In this document: positions 10,023-20,245 of the stretch, piece by piece
Layout of the letters: every line of letters begins with the position of its first letter
Position numbering within the stretch: position 1 is the stretch's first letter
Source of the DNA: Chitinophagaceae bacterium
GTDB taxonomy: Bacteria > Bacteroidota > Bacteroidia > Chitinophagales > Chitinophagaceae
Length of the DNA stretch: 47,628 nt
Direction of reading: 5' to 3'
Assembly (NCBI GenBank): GCA_009693715.1
Contig: SHWT01000003.1
Span: 1 to 47,628, forward strand
The notes under the pieces: generated by a model
The model's database searches: none
Told to the model about the DNA's origin: nothing
Seen by the model: only the letters and a program-made list of their open reading frames with translations
Program-made: the position numbers and the translations under genes

Positions 10023-10056
10023 ATTTTTATGTTTAAGTATAGATATATTTCTAAAG

Positions 10057-10089
10057 CAAATGTAGGGAATTTAATTAACTACGAAACAA
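10057..10089 (-). promoter_or_regulatory. Putative Bacteroidota promoter for the PDZ-protein gene
   Basis: On - strand: TTG (10089-10087), 22-nt spacer, TACATTTG (10064-10057), matching TTG-N17-23-TAnnTTTG. Confidence 0.5.
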
Positions 10090-10145
10090 TTCGCAAATGT
10101 TAAATTTTAGTCAATTTGAAAATTTTCATACCCAACCTTCTCCCC

Positions 10146-10176
10146 AAAAAAGCCCTATCAAGTATTGATAAGGCTT
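10146..10176 (-). terminator. Intrinsic terminator downstream of alaS
   Basis: Stem aagccctatca/tgataaggctt with one mismatch, followed on - strand by T-run then GGGG. Confidence 0.7.
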
Positions 10177-10199
10177 TGATTATTAATTAGATAGTTAAT

Positions 10200-12893
10200 T
10201 TAAAGCATTGCTTTGATGACTGCAATGACTTGATCAAGCTGTGTCGTATCCTGACCGCCTGCGCTTGCAATGGTTTTTTGACCACCACCGCCACCTTTAA
10301 TTAATGGGGCAATTTTTTCCTTGATGATTTGAGGCGCCTGCCAGTTTTTTTGGTTGACCAGGGATTCACTCATTGCTAATACTACATTTGCTTTATCGTC
10401 CACTTTACTGGTCAATACAACTACGGAGTTAGCGTGTATTGTACCAAGTTGTTGTGCTAATTTTTTCAAATGATCTGCACTACCCAATTGTAATTGCACC
10501 CCTAAAAATTGAATATCATTCACTGTAGTAAATTCAGTGCTGTATTTTTCAAACAATTCATTGACTAATAAAGCTTCCTGACTTTCTAATTTTTTGGATA
10601 ATTCCTTTTGACTCGTTTGCAATGAAGCAATGGTATCATTTAAAACATCCGTGCTTGTATTTTCATTCCAGTCAGGCGCTTTAAATTGGGCATTTATTTT
10701 TGAAGCAATACTTTCACATGCTTCAGCCAATTGTATAATTTGTTTGTGTAATTTTTCTTTGACTTCGGTTAAAAATAGTTCCGCTGCTTCGCCCACCACC
10801 CCTTCAATTCTTCTTACGCCTGCAGCAACAGAAGCTTCCGCCTTTAAAATAAAGTGACCAATTTCGCCTGTGTGACCCACATGTGTTCCACCGCATAACT
10901 CAATAGAATAGTTGGGATCCATCACAACTACACGAACTTTATCTCCGTATTTTTCTCCAAATAAAGCCATGGCACCCAATTGGATGGCATCCGCTTTATC
11001 CATTTCATTAATCACCACTGGGATATTTGCCTTTATTTTTTCATTCACTAAAACAGTGACTGCATTTATTTCTTCTGTTGTCATTTTAGCAAAATGAGAA
11101 AAATCAAAACGTAATTGTTCTGCATTCACTAAACTACCTTTTTGTGCAACATGCTTTCCTAATACATTTCTTAAGGCTGCATGTAGCAAATGTGTTGCGG
11201 AGTGATGAAGTGTCGTATTTTTTCGATGCGCAATCGCCACTTGTGCTTTTACTTTTTCTCCAATTACATTTGCAATCGTATCAGTAAAATGAATAAAAAG
11301 GTTGTTTTCTTTTTTTGTATCTGTTACCTGCAATAGGGTACCATCTTCAAAGGTCAAAGTTCCGCTATCGCCCACCTGTCCACCGCTTTCTGCATAAAAA
11401 GGCGTCTCGCTCAATACCCATTGATACGCTTCCTTCCCTTTTGCTTTTACATGACGGTATTTAATAATGGTGCTATTTGTTTCCATCTGCGTATACCCAA
11501 CAAACTTGGTTTCCGCATCTTCCGTTACTTGTATCCAATCACCAGTGTCAATGGCAGTAGCCGCACGGCTTCTGTTTTTTTGTTGTAACATTTCTTTTTC
11601 AAAACCGGCTTCATCTACTAGTAAATCATTTTCACTTGCAATTAACCTGGTTAAATCTACCGGGAAGCCAAAGGTGTCAAACAATTCAAACACTAATTTG
11701 CCTTCAATGGTAGCACCTTTTGAATGCGTTTTTACAATATCATCAATTCTTTTTAATCCTTTTTCTAATGTTCTTAAAAAACCTTCCTCTTCTTCTTTTA
11801 CTACCTTAGATACAAAATCTAATTGCGCGGTTAATTCAGGAAAAACGTTTTCGAATTGTTTTGCCAATAAGGGCATGAGTTGGTGTAATAAGGGTTTCTT
11901 ATAATCCAAGTAGGAATAGTAATATCGCACAGCTCTTCTTAAAATTCTTCTGATTACATAACCAGCACCTATATTTGCAGGTAATTGTCCGTCGGCAATT
12001 GTAAATGCAATGGCTCTAATATGGTCAGCTAAAACTCGAAATGCAATGGCTTGTTTGCTTGCACTAAAATCATATTGTTTGCCGGTGATTTTTGCTACTG
12101 CATCAATAGTGCCAGTAAAAACATCAGAATCGTAATTGCTTTTTTTATTTTGAATGACCCTTACTAATCTTTCAAATCCCATACCAGTATCTACATGCTT
12201 ATTTGGAAGGGCTTCTAGGCTGCCATCTTTTTTTCGATTGTATTGGATAAATACATTGTTCCAAATTTCAATCACTTGTGGGTGATCCATGTTGACTAAA
12301 TCACGACCAGGTATTTTTGCAATTTCCTCGTCAGAACGCATGTCCACATGTATTTCACTACATGGACCACAAGGTCCAGTGTCACCCATTTCCCAAAAAT
12401 TATCTTTTTTATTGCCGTAAATTATTTTATCCTCAGATACCCATTTTTTCCAATGCATTAAAGCCTCACTCGACGCTGGCAAATTTTCGGAAGCATCGCC
12501 TTCAAAAACACTAACATATAATTTAGCTGGATCAATGCCATATACTTTGGTCAATAATTCCCAACTCCATGCAATTGCTTCGCCTTTGAAGTAATCGCCA
12601 AAGCTCCAGTTTCCCAACATTTCAAACATGGTATGATGGTAGGTATCTACACCCACTTCCTCTAAATCGTTGTGCTTACCACTTACACGTAAACATTTTT
12701 GTGTGTCCGCAATACGCGTATGACTAGGCACTTGGTTGCCTAAAAAATAATCTTTGAATTGATTCATCCCCGCATTGGTAAATAATAAAGTAGGGTCGTT
12801 CTTCACGACAATAGGAGCGGAGGGTACGATTGCATGGCCTTTAGAAGCAAAAAAATCTAAAAACTGTTGTCTTATTTCTGAACTGGTCATCAT
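10200..12893 (-). CDS. alaS: Alanine--tRNA ligase
   Basis: 897 aa; EIRQQFLDFFASKGHAIVPSAPIV, FTNAGMNQFKDYFLG, HHSATHLLHAALRNVLG, CGGTHVGHTGEIG, GGGGGQKTIASAGG. Confidence 0.98.
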   Translation of the reverse strand: MMTSSEIRQQFLDFFASKGHAIVPSAPIVVKNDPTLLFTNAGMNQFKDYFLGNQVPSHTRIADTQKCLRVSGKHNDLEEVGVDTYHHTMFEMLGNWSFGDYFKGEAIAWSWELLTKVYGIDPAKLYVSVFEGDASENLPASSEALMHWKKWVSEDKIIYGNKKDNFWEMGDTGPCGPCSEIHVDMRSDEEIAKIPGRDLVNMDHPQVIEIWNNVFIQYNRKKDGSLEALPNKHVDTGMGFERLVRVIQNKKSNYDSDVFTGTIDAVAKITGKQYDFSASKQAIAFRVLADHIRAIAFTIADGQLPANIGAGYVIRRILRRAVRYYYSYLDYKKPLLHQLMPLLAKQFENVFPELTAQLDFVSKVVKEEEEGFLRTLEKGLKRIDDIVKTHSKGATIEGKLVFELFDTFGFPVDLTRLIASENDLLVDEAGFEKEMLQQKNRSRAATAIDTGDWIQVTEDAETKFVGYTQMETNSTIIKYRHVKAKGKEAYQWVLSETPFYAESGGQVGDSGTLTFEDGTLLQVTDTKKENNLFIHFTDTIANVIGEKVKAQVAIAHRKNTTLHHSATHLLHAALRNVLGKHVAQKGSLVNAEQLRFDFSHFAKMTTEEINAVTVLVNEKIKANIPVVINEMDKADAIQLGAMALFGEKYGDKVRVVVMDPNYSIELCGGTHVGHTGEIGHFILKAEASVAAGVRRIEGVVGEAAELFLTEVKEKLHKQIIQLAEACESIASKINAQFKAPDWNENTSTDVLNDTIASLQTSQKELSKKLESQEALLVNELFEKYSTEFTTVNDIQFLGVQLQLGSADHLKKLAQQLGTIHANSVVVLTSKVDDKANVVLAMSESLVNQKNWQAPQIIKEKIAPLIKGGGGGQKTIASAGGQDTTQLDQVIAVIKAML

Positions 12894-12915
12894 GTCGGTG
12901 AATTTTAGGCAGTGT

Positions 12916-12955
12916 TCATCTTAAAAAGCTATATTTGTGTTGTACTTTAAGATGA
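12916..12955. promoter_or_regulatory. Inverted repeat flanking a TAnnTTTG-like box in the divergent alaS / M23-peptidase spacer
   Basis: tcatcttaaa (12916-12925) / tttaagatga (12946-12955), perfect 10 bp, with TATATTTG at 12930-12937 between the arms. Confidence 0.4.
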
Positions 12956-13018
12956 CCTCAAAGGTAAGGAATTGGGGCTTTTTTATGGCCATACTTGCCA
13001 AATAATCGGTGAATTCAA

Positions 13019-13990
13019 ATGAAGAAAATTAAATATCATTTTAATACCCACACACTCAGGTTTGATAAAGTGGAAGTGCCCCTTAAAGTAAGGCTGCTTC
13101 AACTTTTTGGATTTATTGCTGCGTCCATCGTTACTGGGGTGGTTATTGTTGCGATACTATTTCAATATATCGATTCTCCAAAGGAAAAATTACTCCGCCA
13201 ACAAAATGAAAGCTACCGTGCAAGTTATAGTGTCATCCAAGATAGGGTTAGGCAATTGGAGTTACAAATGACTGAATTAGAAAGTAGGGACAATGAGGTT
13301 TACCGTTCCATATTTGAGTCGAGTCCAATTCCTGATAGTGCGCGTTTAAAGGATATGGAAGCGTTGAAGGAAGTGCGAATGATTCAAAATTTATCAAGTT
13401 CAGCGCTGTTATCTAATATGATTGCGCAATTAAATAATTTGAGTGTGCGATCGGCCTTTCAGGATAAGTCCTATGTGGAAGTAGGAACGATGGTAAAAAA
13501 TAAAGAAAAATTATTAAGGGCTATTCCTGCCATTCAGCCGGTTAGTAATAAAAATTTGAATCGAATTGCTTCAGGCTATGGCTATAGAATTGATCCTTTA
13601 TATAAGGACTATCGTTTACACGCAGGGCTTGATTTTACAGCCCCCTCTGGAACGCCCATATATGCAACGGCAGATGGCGTGGTGCAGGCAGCAGGATTTA
13701 ATAGTGATGGTTATGGAAATAAAGTAGTGATCAATCATGGCTATGGCTATCAAACTTTATATGGTCATATGGTGCGCGTAAAAGCTAAAGTGGGACAATC
13801 AGTTAAAAGGGGCGAAGTGATTGGTTATATTGGTAGCACCGGGAAAAGTACAGGCCCGCATTGTCATTATGAAGTAATTAAAAGAGGCGTTAAAGTAGAT
13901 CCTGTTTACTATTTTTATAATGATTTAACCCCAGCACAATTTGACCGGATATTGAAAGCTGCCGCGGCGAATAAACAAAGTTTAGATTAA
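13019..13990 (+). CDS. M23-family peptidoglycan metallopeptidase
   Basis: 323 aa; one TM, coiled coil, then SGYGYRIDPLYKDYRLHAGLDFTAPSGTPIYATADGVV..YGHMVRV..GSTGKSTGPHCHYEV (LytM H-D-HxH). Confidence 0.93.
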   Translation: MKKIKYHFNTHTLRFDKVEVPLKVRLLQLFGFIAASIVTGVVIVAILFQYIDSPKEKLLRQQNESYRASYSVIQDRVRQLELQMTELESRDNEVYRSIFESSPIPDSARLKDMEALKEVRMIQNLSSSALLSNMIAQLNNLSVRSAFQDKSYVEVGTMVKNKEKLLRAIPAIQPVSNKNLNRIASGYGYRIDPLYKDYRLHAGLDFTAPSGTPIYATADGVVQAAGFNSDGYGNKVVINHGYGYQTLYGHMVRVKAKVGQSVKRGEVIGYIGSTGKSTGPHCHYEVIKRGVKVDPVYYFYNDLTPAQFDRILKAAAANKQSLD

Positions 13991-14037
13991 TAATTTTGAA
14001 TATTATTTCAATGTATTTCACATTCAAATTACATTAG

Positions 14038-14271
14038 ATGGATCCACAAGTACTTGCATTTTTAAATAGAATAACCTATAGCATCGGCTTTACTTTGTTA
14101 TGGATGTTTTCCAATTCCACTTTGGGCATTATGCTGGGCTATGCATTTATACAAGACCATTGGCGCGTAAGTAATATCTTGTTTTATATTTACCTTATCG
14201 GAAGTTTTGTTGCCTTTATGTATGGCTTATATCGGCTATGGAAGACCCCTGTTAAATTTGATGAATATTAG
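14038..14271 (+). CDS. Small hypothetical membrane protein
   Basis: 77 aa, two predicted TM segments, ORF directly downstream of the M23 peptidase in the same orientation. Confidence 0.6.
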   Translation: MDPQVLAFLNRITYSIGFTLLWMFSNSTLGIMLGYAFIQDHWRVSNILFYIYLIGSFVAFMYGLYRLWKTPVKFDEY

Positions 14272-14297
14272 TGAGGGGTGCTATGGTTTAATTGGCA

Positions 14298-14780
14298 TTA
14301 ACTACTATGGTCTGAAATAATTTTCCAACCAGTTTTGGTTTTTCTAAATACCAAAGTATATACCCCATTTACATCGCCAACACTGCGTTGTAGAAACCAT
14401 TTTCCAATGACAAAAAAGTAGCTCTTACCAAGGGGTTTAATACTTACAATATCAAAATGTAATTTGCCCATATAGTTAGCGTCGGGATAGTTTTTTTTAT
14501 AGTTGGCTAAGGTATTTTTATAACCATAGGTAGGGCCCGATTTTCCCATAAATACTAAGCTGTCACTTTTCCAATAACCCACCATAAATGCGTCAAGGTC
14601 ACCCTTATTCCAAGCAGCTGTTTGATTTTGTAAAATTGCTTGAATAGCTTTTATATTGTCTTGCTCGTTTTCATACGTGATGGTAACATCAATAGTAGCT
14701 TCGGGCTTTGTTGGCGTGGTATTTTGGGCAATTACATTTTGCGTAAATAAAATAGCGATTAAAATGAGATAATTTTTCAT
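14298..14780 (-). CDS. SnoaL/DUF4440-like (NTF2-fold) secreted protein
   Basis: 160 aa; signal peptide; QTAAWNKGDLDAFMVGYWKSDSLVFMGKSG and TLVFRKTKTGWKIISDHSS typical of DUF4440. Confidence 0.8.
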   Translation of the reverse strand: MKNYLILIAILFTQNVIAQNTTPTKPEATIDVTITYENEQDNIKAIQAILQNQTAAWNKGDLDAFMVGYWKSDSLVFMGKSGPTYGYKNTLANYKKNYPDANYMGKLHFDIVSIKPLGKSYFFVIGKWFLQRSVGDVNGVYTLVFRKTKTGWKIISDHSS

Positions 14781-14842
14781 ATAGTTTTTTTGAATTCAGT
14801 GAAAAGTTAAGATAAATAAATAAATCTCCCTAATTTGTGGGC

Positions 14843-15448
14843 ATGACTTACAAGGGGCACTTAAAAAAAGACATAAAATTAGCATCGCTATTAGCTGCTG
14901 ATACGCATGCTTTAAAAAAAAGAAAAAACACCCCCATCCGATTAATAGCTAGTATTATTAGCCAACAGTTAAGTACCAAAGTGGCGAAGATTATTTTTTT
15001 ACGTTTCTTGGATTTATATGATGGCAAGGAACCTACTTGCGCAAAAGTGTTAGCCACCGATCCAAGGGTGTTGAGGGGTATTGGCTTGAGCAATTCAAAA
15101 GTAAATTATGTACAAAATGTGGCTACTTTTTTTATTGAAAACAAGGTAACTGATAAGCAGCTATATACCATGCCACCGGAGCAGGTGATTGAATTACTGA
15201 CACAAATAAAAGGAGTAGGGAAGTGGACGGTTGAAATGTTACTCATGTTTAGTTTAGGACAGGAAGATGTTTTTGCAGTTGATGACCTAGGAATTCAGCA
15301 GGCAATGATTAAATTATATAAGATTAAGTTTGAATCTAAAAAAGAACTTAAAACAAAAATGTTAAAAAAATCACTTACTTGGGCACCTTTTAGGACCTAT
15401 GTTTGTTTGCATTTATGGCAATGGAAAGATAGTGTAGGACCCATTTAG
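14843..15448 (+). CDS. DNA-3-methyladenine glycosylase II family (AlkA-like HhH-GPD)
   Basis: HhH-GPD motif LLTQIKGVGKWTVEMLLMFSLGQEDVFAVDDLGIQQ. Start moved to ATG 14843 from GTG 14837. Confidence 0.88.
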   Translation: MTYKGHLKKDIKLASLLAADTHALKKRKNTPIRLIASIISQQLSTKVAKIIFLRFLDLYDGKEPTCAKVLATDPRVLRGIGLSNSKVNYVQNVATFFIENKVTDKQLYTMPPEQVIELLTQIKGVGKWTVEMLLMFSLGQEDVFAVDDLGIQQAMIKLYKIKFESKKELKTKMLKKSLTWAPFRTYVCLHLWQWKDSVGPI

Positions 15449-15456
15449 TGATACTG

Positions 15457-18048
15457 TTATGCTGAATTTCGAGCTGCATTAATTACCCCAAACATAGTTC
15501 GAGTTACTAATTTTTCGTAGGCTTCTTTTAAGTTGGGGTCAATGGTGGACTCCTGTACTTTACAAAGTGCATATTGTTGTATCGTTAGTAAGGGTAGTAC
15601 AATGCGGTCTCTAAGTAAAATGGAATGTTTTGCCAAAGTATCTTTTTCCATTAAACTATTACAATTATTTAATTCTAAATATAATTGGGTAGTTAATATA
15701 AACTCGTCCTTAATGATTTGACGAAATTCATTAAAAACAGCGTCGTTTTCAACATACTTGGTAATGGCAAAGTTGGACTTCACCATACTCATCATACTAT
15801 TGTCAACCAGGGTTCTAAAAAAAGCACTGGTATTAAATAAGGAGGTGAGATCATTCCAAAGTCCTTTTTCCTTTAACACTTGTAGTGCAGTGCCCACCCC
15901 GTAATAACCGGGCACATTTTGTTTTAGTTGACTCCAGCTACCTACAAATGGGATGGCCCTTAAATCGGAAAAACTAAGTTCATTTTTCAATCCTCTTTTA
16001 GTAGGCCTGCTCGCAATATTACTTTTACCATAATAATTGAGGGGACTAAATTTTTGTAAATAAGGAAGGAATAGTGGATTTTGTTTTAGTTGTTGGTAGC
16101 TGACATAACTGATATGCCCAAGTTCTTCCAGTAGCTCCCTATTTTTTTCACTGAGCTGAAGCTTAGCATTGGCAGATATTTCATTGCTAATTCCAGCACT
16201 CAATAATTGCTCAATATTAAATTGTGCAGATTGGATGGTTCCAAAATTTGAAGTAATCGTTTGACCTTGTACCGTTAATTGAATTTCTTCATTTTCAATT
16301 TGGTTGCCCATGGATGCGTAAAATTGATGTGTTTTACCACCACCTCTTGAAGGTGGTCCACCACGACCATCAAAAAATTTCACAACAATACTATTAGCTC
16401 TTGAAATTTTAGTGAGTGTTTCCTTGGCTTTGTAGATACTCCAATTGGCTTGTAAGTAACCTCCATCTTTGGTACCATCGCTAAATCCTAACATAATGGG
16501 TTGTTGCGCCTGCCTATTTTGTAAATGTATTTTGTATAATGGATTATTATATAAAATAGACATGATTTCTTCTGCGTTGGTTAAATCTTCAATCGTCTCA
16601 AATAATGGAACAATATCTAAATTGGATAAATGGGTGTCCCATCCACAAAGCCTACATAATGCATATAGCTCCATTACATTAATTGCCGATTGACAATTGC
16701 TAATGATATAGCGGTGACATCCGGGAATGCCATTCATTTTTTGAACAGTAGTAATCGCATAAATACTTTCAAGGGTATCCTTGGTGATAGTTTCCTTAAA
16801 ATCAGTAGGGTTTATTTGTCCTGCTATGTTCGTTAACACATTGATTTTGGCTTCGCTATTTAAGGCGTTGTAATCACTTGGTAAAATACCTTTTCCATCC
16901 TGTTGAAATAGGGTTTGATGCACATCCATTAAAACAGCATGGTGTATTGTGCTGTCCTGTCTAATGTCAACTGATGCAAAATGGGTACCGAATAATTTTA
17001 CTTTATGCATTAAGCCTTCTAGCCTAGATAAGTATAATGAATAATTACCTTCGATGATGATGTTTTTAATTTTGGAAAGACAATCAATGATTTCATTAGT
17101 GGTAATCGGCTTTGCTTCATCTGGTCTGAAAACATTTTCGTACAAACTTGCTTCCAATTCATTGACTAAAATATCCACACCTGAAAATGTTAATTTTCGT
17201 TTTAATTTTCTTACATCTCTGTAATAGCAAACAATAATACTGCTTCGTAAAGCCTTTGCTACATTTAAGGTGGTTGCTGCATTTACAAACGGATTGCCAT
17301 CCCGATCACCGCCAGGCCAAAAGCCTAATTCAATAAATGGGTTTTCGCCATCATATTGATTATTAAATACGTCTCGAACAATGCTGCTATAAATATTGCC
17401 TATGGAATGGTAAAAAATATTTTCCAGGTACCACATTAAAGTTAAAGCCTCATCCGTAGGCGTAGGTTGCTTCTTGTTAAAAAATGGTGTAAGGCCTAGT
17501 TGTTGAATATATTGATTAATGGTATTAAAATCATTTTTTCCAATGGATTCCCCCATGTCATGGATGATGCCTAGAACATTCGCAGGATAAAATTGTGTTG
17601 GATGCGCAGTTAATACAAGGCGGACTTTAAATTTTTCCAGTTTCTTTTTTAAGGTATCAGTATTGTCCAAAAATTCGGCATCTCTAAGGAGCGCTTTTAA
17701 GCTTCCAATACCATCTACTTCATTAACACTGGTAAATGCGGCATCCTCAATTGCATCAAACAATACCACCTGTCTTTCCATGTATTGAACATATTTAAAA
17801 AGGTGGTCTAGTTTTTCTTTCTCAGTTTCAACATAAGTGTGTTGTTTGAAAAAGTAGTCGACAATTTCAATAGGTGATTTGTCTTTACTAAATCCTTCCT
17901 CGCATGTTTGTAATAAAATGGGTAATAAAGCACCCACATTGGCTACGCCTGAGTAAGGGAGTGCTGCAAATAAACTATTGTAGATAATGTATTTATCAGA
18001 AACATTTTTTCTGAATTGAATTGCGTAATTATGAGCGCTTGTAGGCAT
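15457..18048 (-). CDS. ppc: Phosphoenolpyruvate carboxylase (divergent)
   Basis: 863 aa; RLVLTAHPTQFYP, GFWPGGDRDGNPFV, GFSDGTKDGGYLQANW, FFDGRGGPPSRGGGKTHQF. Confidence 0.88.
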   Translation of the reverse strand: MPTSAHNYAIQFRKNVSDKYIIYNSLFAALPYSGVANVGALLPILLQTCEEGFSKDKSPIEIVDYFFKQHTYVETEKEKLDHLFKYVQYMERQVVLFDAIEDAAFTSVNEVDGIGSLKALLRDAEFLDNTDTLKKKLEKFKVRLVLTAHPTQFYPANVLGIIHDMGESIGKNDFNTINQYIQQLGLTPFFNKKQPTPTDEALTLMWYLENIFYHSIGNIYSSIVRDVFNNQYDGENPFIELGFWPGGDRDGNPFVNAATTLNVAKALRSSIIVCYYRDVRKLKRKLTFSGVDILVNELEASLYENVFRPDEAKPITTNEIIDCLSKIKNIIIEGNYSLYLSRLEGLMHKVKLFGTHFASVDIRQDSTIHHAVLMDVHQTLFQQDGKGILPSDYNALNSEAKINVLTNIAGQINPTDFKETITKDTLESIYAITTVQKMNGIPGCHRYIISNCQSAINVMELYALCRLCGWDTHLSNLDIVPLFETIEDLTNAEEIMSILYNNPLYKIHLQNRQAQQPIMLGFSDGTKDGGYLQANWSIYKAKETLTKISRANSIVVKFFDGRGGPPSRGGGKTHQFYASMGNQIENEEIQLTVQGQTITSNFGTIQSAQFNIEQLLSAGISNEISANAKLQLSEKNRELLEELGHISYVSYQQLKQNPLFLPYLQKFSPLNYYGKSNIASRPTKRGLKNELSFSDLRAIPFVGSWSQLKQNVPGYYGVGTALQVLKEKGLWNDLTSLFNTSAFFRTLVDNSMMSMVKSNFAITKYVENDAVFNEFRQIIKDEFILTTQLYLELNNCNSLMEKDTLAKHSILLRDRIVLPLLTIQQYALCKVQESTIDPNLKEAYEKLVTRTMFGVINAARNSA

Positions 18049-18138
18049 ACTATTGTACTATAAAGGTAGCACAAATTAAATTAGATTCCCTGAAACCCTT
18101 GTCCGTATTGATTCCTAATGAATGTTCGTTTTAAGCAT

Positions 18139-18879
18139 TTACAATGCGTTGTAGGTAGGAACTTTGATATCATGATAAAAAGCAAAGGTCCAATTTTCTA
18201 GTTGTCCCTTTTCCCACCATTGTTGTCGCCACTCCATGGCTAATTTACCATCTAAGTCATACTTGGCTACAAACCTTGATTTCATCTGTTGCAGTTGCGG
18301 CGCTACATCCGCGCCAAAAAATAGGATCTCGGCCTGTTCTTTAATCCAACACACTTGATGATATAAACTATGCCCACCGGTAATTTTATAATGAATCAAA
18401 TCTTCAATCACACCTTCGTCCTGTGAAAGCCAATGCACTTTGCTAAATGCTTCCAATAGCTGTATCTGATCCACAATATAGGAAGCGCTTTTTGATTGCA
18501 GTGCCAAATCATATTCACATTTTTGTATATAATAGGTGGCATAAGGGAAGCTAATAAAACGTTCCTGATGTTGGGGGTGTAGGTAACTAATTCCGCCTGA
18601 ATGATCCTTGTGTAAATGACTCAGAAAAACCTTGGTCACGCTTGAAGGGTCAATGCCAATGGCCATTAAATTAGCATGTATTTGAAGTATACCTTGGTTA
18701 TTAAAATAGCCGAGGCCCGTATCCAATAAAATAATGTCCTTTTCAGTTACGACCACAAAGGGTTGTACTTGCACTAGTATACTACCTGGGGGTCGGTTTT
18801 GTATATCCCCATCAAAAGGAATAAACACTTTTGTACTATCAATTGAAAAATTGCCCTCAGATAAAGGATAAATACGCAT
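18139..18879 (-). CDS. MBL-fold metallo-hydrolase
   Basis: 246 aa; HLHKDHSGG metal motif, downstream HSLYHQVCWI and FFGADVAPQ. Confidence 0.87.
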   Translation of the reverse strand: MRIYPLSEGNFSIDSTKVFIPFDGDIQNRPPGSILVQVQPFVVVTEKDIILLDTGLGYFNNQGILQIHANLMAIGIDPSSVTKVFLSHLHKDHSGGISYLHPQHQERFISFPYATYYIQKCEYDLALQSKSASYIVDQIQLLEAFSKVHWLSQDEGVIEDLIHYKITGGHSLYHQVCWIKEQAEILFFGADVAPQLQQMKSRFVAKYDLDGKLAMEWRQQWWEKGQLENWTFAFYHDIKVPTYNAL

Positions 18880-18895
18880 GGGATAAAAATAAGGA

Positions 18896-20245
18896 TTAAC
18901 GCAGTACCATTTGCCTGTCAGCGTCTAATCTTAATAATATAAAAACAAGTACTGTGAACGTTAGCAAGGAGGATCCACCATAACTAATTAAAGGTAAAGG
19001 AATACCTACCACAGGAAATAGTCCAATGCACATACTTATATTAACAGCAATATGGAAAAAGAAGATGCCCACGACACTATAAGCGTATACTCTTGAAAAA
19101 GTACTTCTTTGCCTTTCTGCGATACGTATCAACCGAAACAGAAAAAACAGATACAAACCTAGAAATGTAAAAGTACCCACAAATCCAAAGGCTTCTCCTA
19201 AGGAAGTAAATATAAAATCTGTATGTTGTTCAGGTACATATTTTCCTCTGGTTTGCGTTCCCTTTAAAAAACCTCTTCCCCAAAATCCACCGGATCCAAT
19301 AGCTATCTTACTTTGTTTTACATTATAATCGTCTGGCTTGCGTACAGTTTTTTTATTAATAGCTGTTTTGTTAAATGATTTTACATTTTGGCCACAATCA
19401 TATTCCTTACCCATCATGCTATATATACGTGTACTTTGATAACACTCTAATACATTATTGAAAATATAAGGAACGATGTATTTAATGGTGCCGAAACAAA
19501 TCATCCAAATGGATAAAATGACTAGAATTGAATTTTTATTTCTTTTGAATCTTTTTATTAGGTTTAAGATAATTAATCCTGCAATTACAGAAATGATTAT
19601 GGATAAAACGGTGGGGTCTAATAATAAGGTAGCAATAACTAATATGGCAAAGGATAGTAAAGCAACTAATATTACAGGAGGAAGCCCTTCTCTGTACATG
19701 GCAAAAATAAAAGCACTATATACCAAGGCTAAGCCTAACTCATGTTGCATCACAGATAAAATCGCAGGTAGTATAATCATGGCACCTGCAATCAGGTGCG
19801 ATTTTAATTTAGAAAAGTCGGTTTCAGGTTTTGAAATAAACTTAGCTAATATTAAAGCAGTAAATATTTTGCATAATTCAGCAGGTTGTAAATTAAATCC
19901 GCCTGCAATGGGAATCCAGCTTTTTGATCCATTGATATCTTTTCCTAAAACAAAAGTAGCAAGCATTAGTAATATCCCTAAAACATAGGAAACATTTGAT
20001 AATGCTGTAAATACCTTACTATCCATGAGCAAGATAAAAATAGCAATAAAAGCGCAAAAGATTGCAAAATAAATTTGCTTGCTATAATTCGTCTTTGCGG
20101 TTAAAAAAGAGTTACTCCAATTTAGATTAGGGTTATACTCCACCATGAAAATGCATAAAATTCCAATAGCCACCATCATGACATATAATAATATCACCGC
20201 TAAGTCGGTTCCTTTAGAAAAATTATTATTGTTATAGTTTACCAT
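18896..20245 (-). CDS. rodA: Rod-shape-determining protein RodA (SEDS glycosyltransferase)
   Basis: 449 aa polytopic; INGSKSWIPIAGGFNLQPAELCKI, QTRGKYVPEQHTDFIFTSLGEAFGFVG, GIPLPLISYGGSSLLT. Confidence 0.95.
   Translation of the reverse strand: MVNYNNNNFSKGTDLAVILLYVMMVAIGILCIFMVEYNPNLNWSNSFLTAKTNYSKQIYFAIFCAFIAIFILLMDSKVFTALSNVSYVLGILLMLATFVLGKDINGSKSWIPIAGGFNLQPAELCKIFTALILAKFISKPETDFSKLKSHLIAGAMIILPAILSVMQHELGLALVYSAFIFAMYREGLPPVILVALLSFAILVIATLLLDPTVLSIIISVIAGLIILNLIKRFKRNKNSILVILSIWMICFGTIKYIVPYIFNNVLECYQSTRIYSMMGKEYDCGQNVKSFNKTAINKKTVRKPDDYNVKQSKIAIGSGGFWGRGFLKGTQTRGKYVPEQHTDFIFTSLGEAFGFVGTFTFLGLYLFFLFRLIRIAERQRSTFSRVYAYSVVGIFFFHIAVNISMCIGLFPVVGIPLPLISYGGSSLLTFTVLVFILLRLDADRQMVLR

Noticed and set aside
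11467-11904. 145-aa plus-strand ORF
   Set aside because: Antisense to alaS, serine/phenylalanine-rich shadow ORF with no domain signature.
19476-19988. 170-aa plus-strand ORF
   Set aside because: Lies antisense within rodA, low-complexity I/K/N-rich translation, no recognisable domain; rodA frame is clearly coding.
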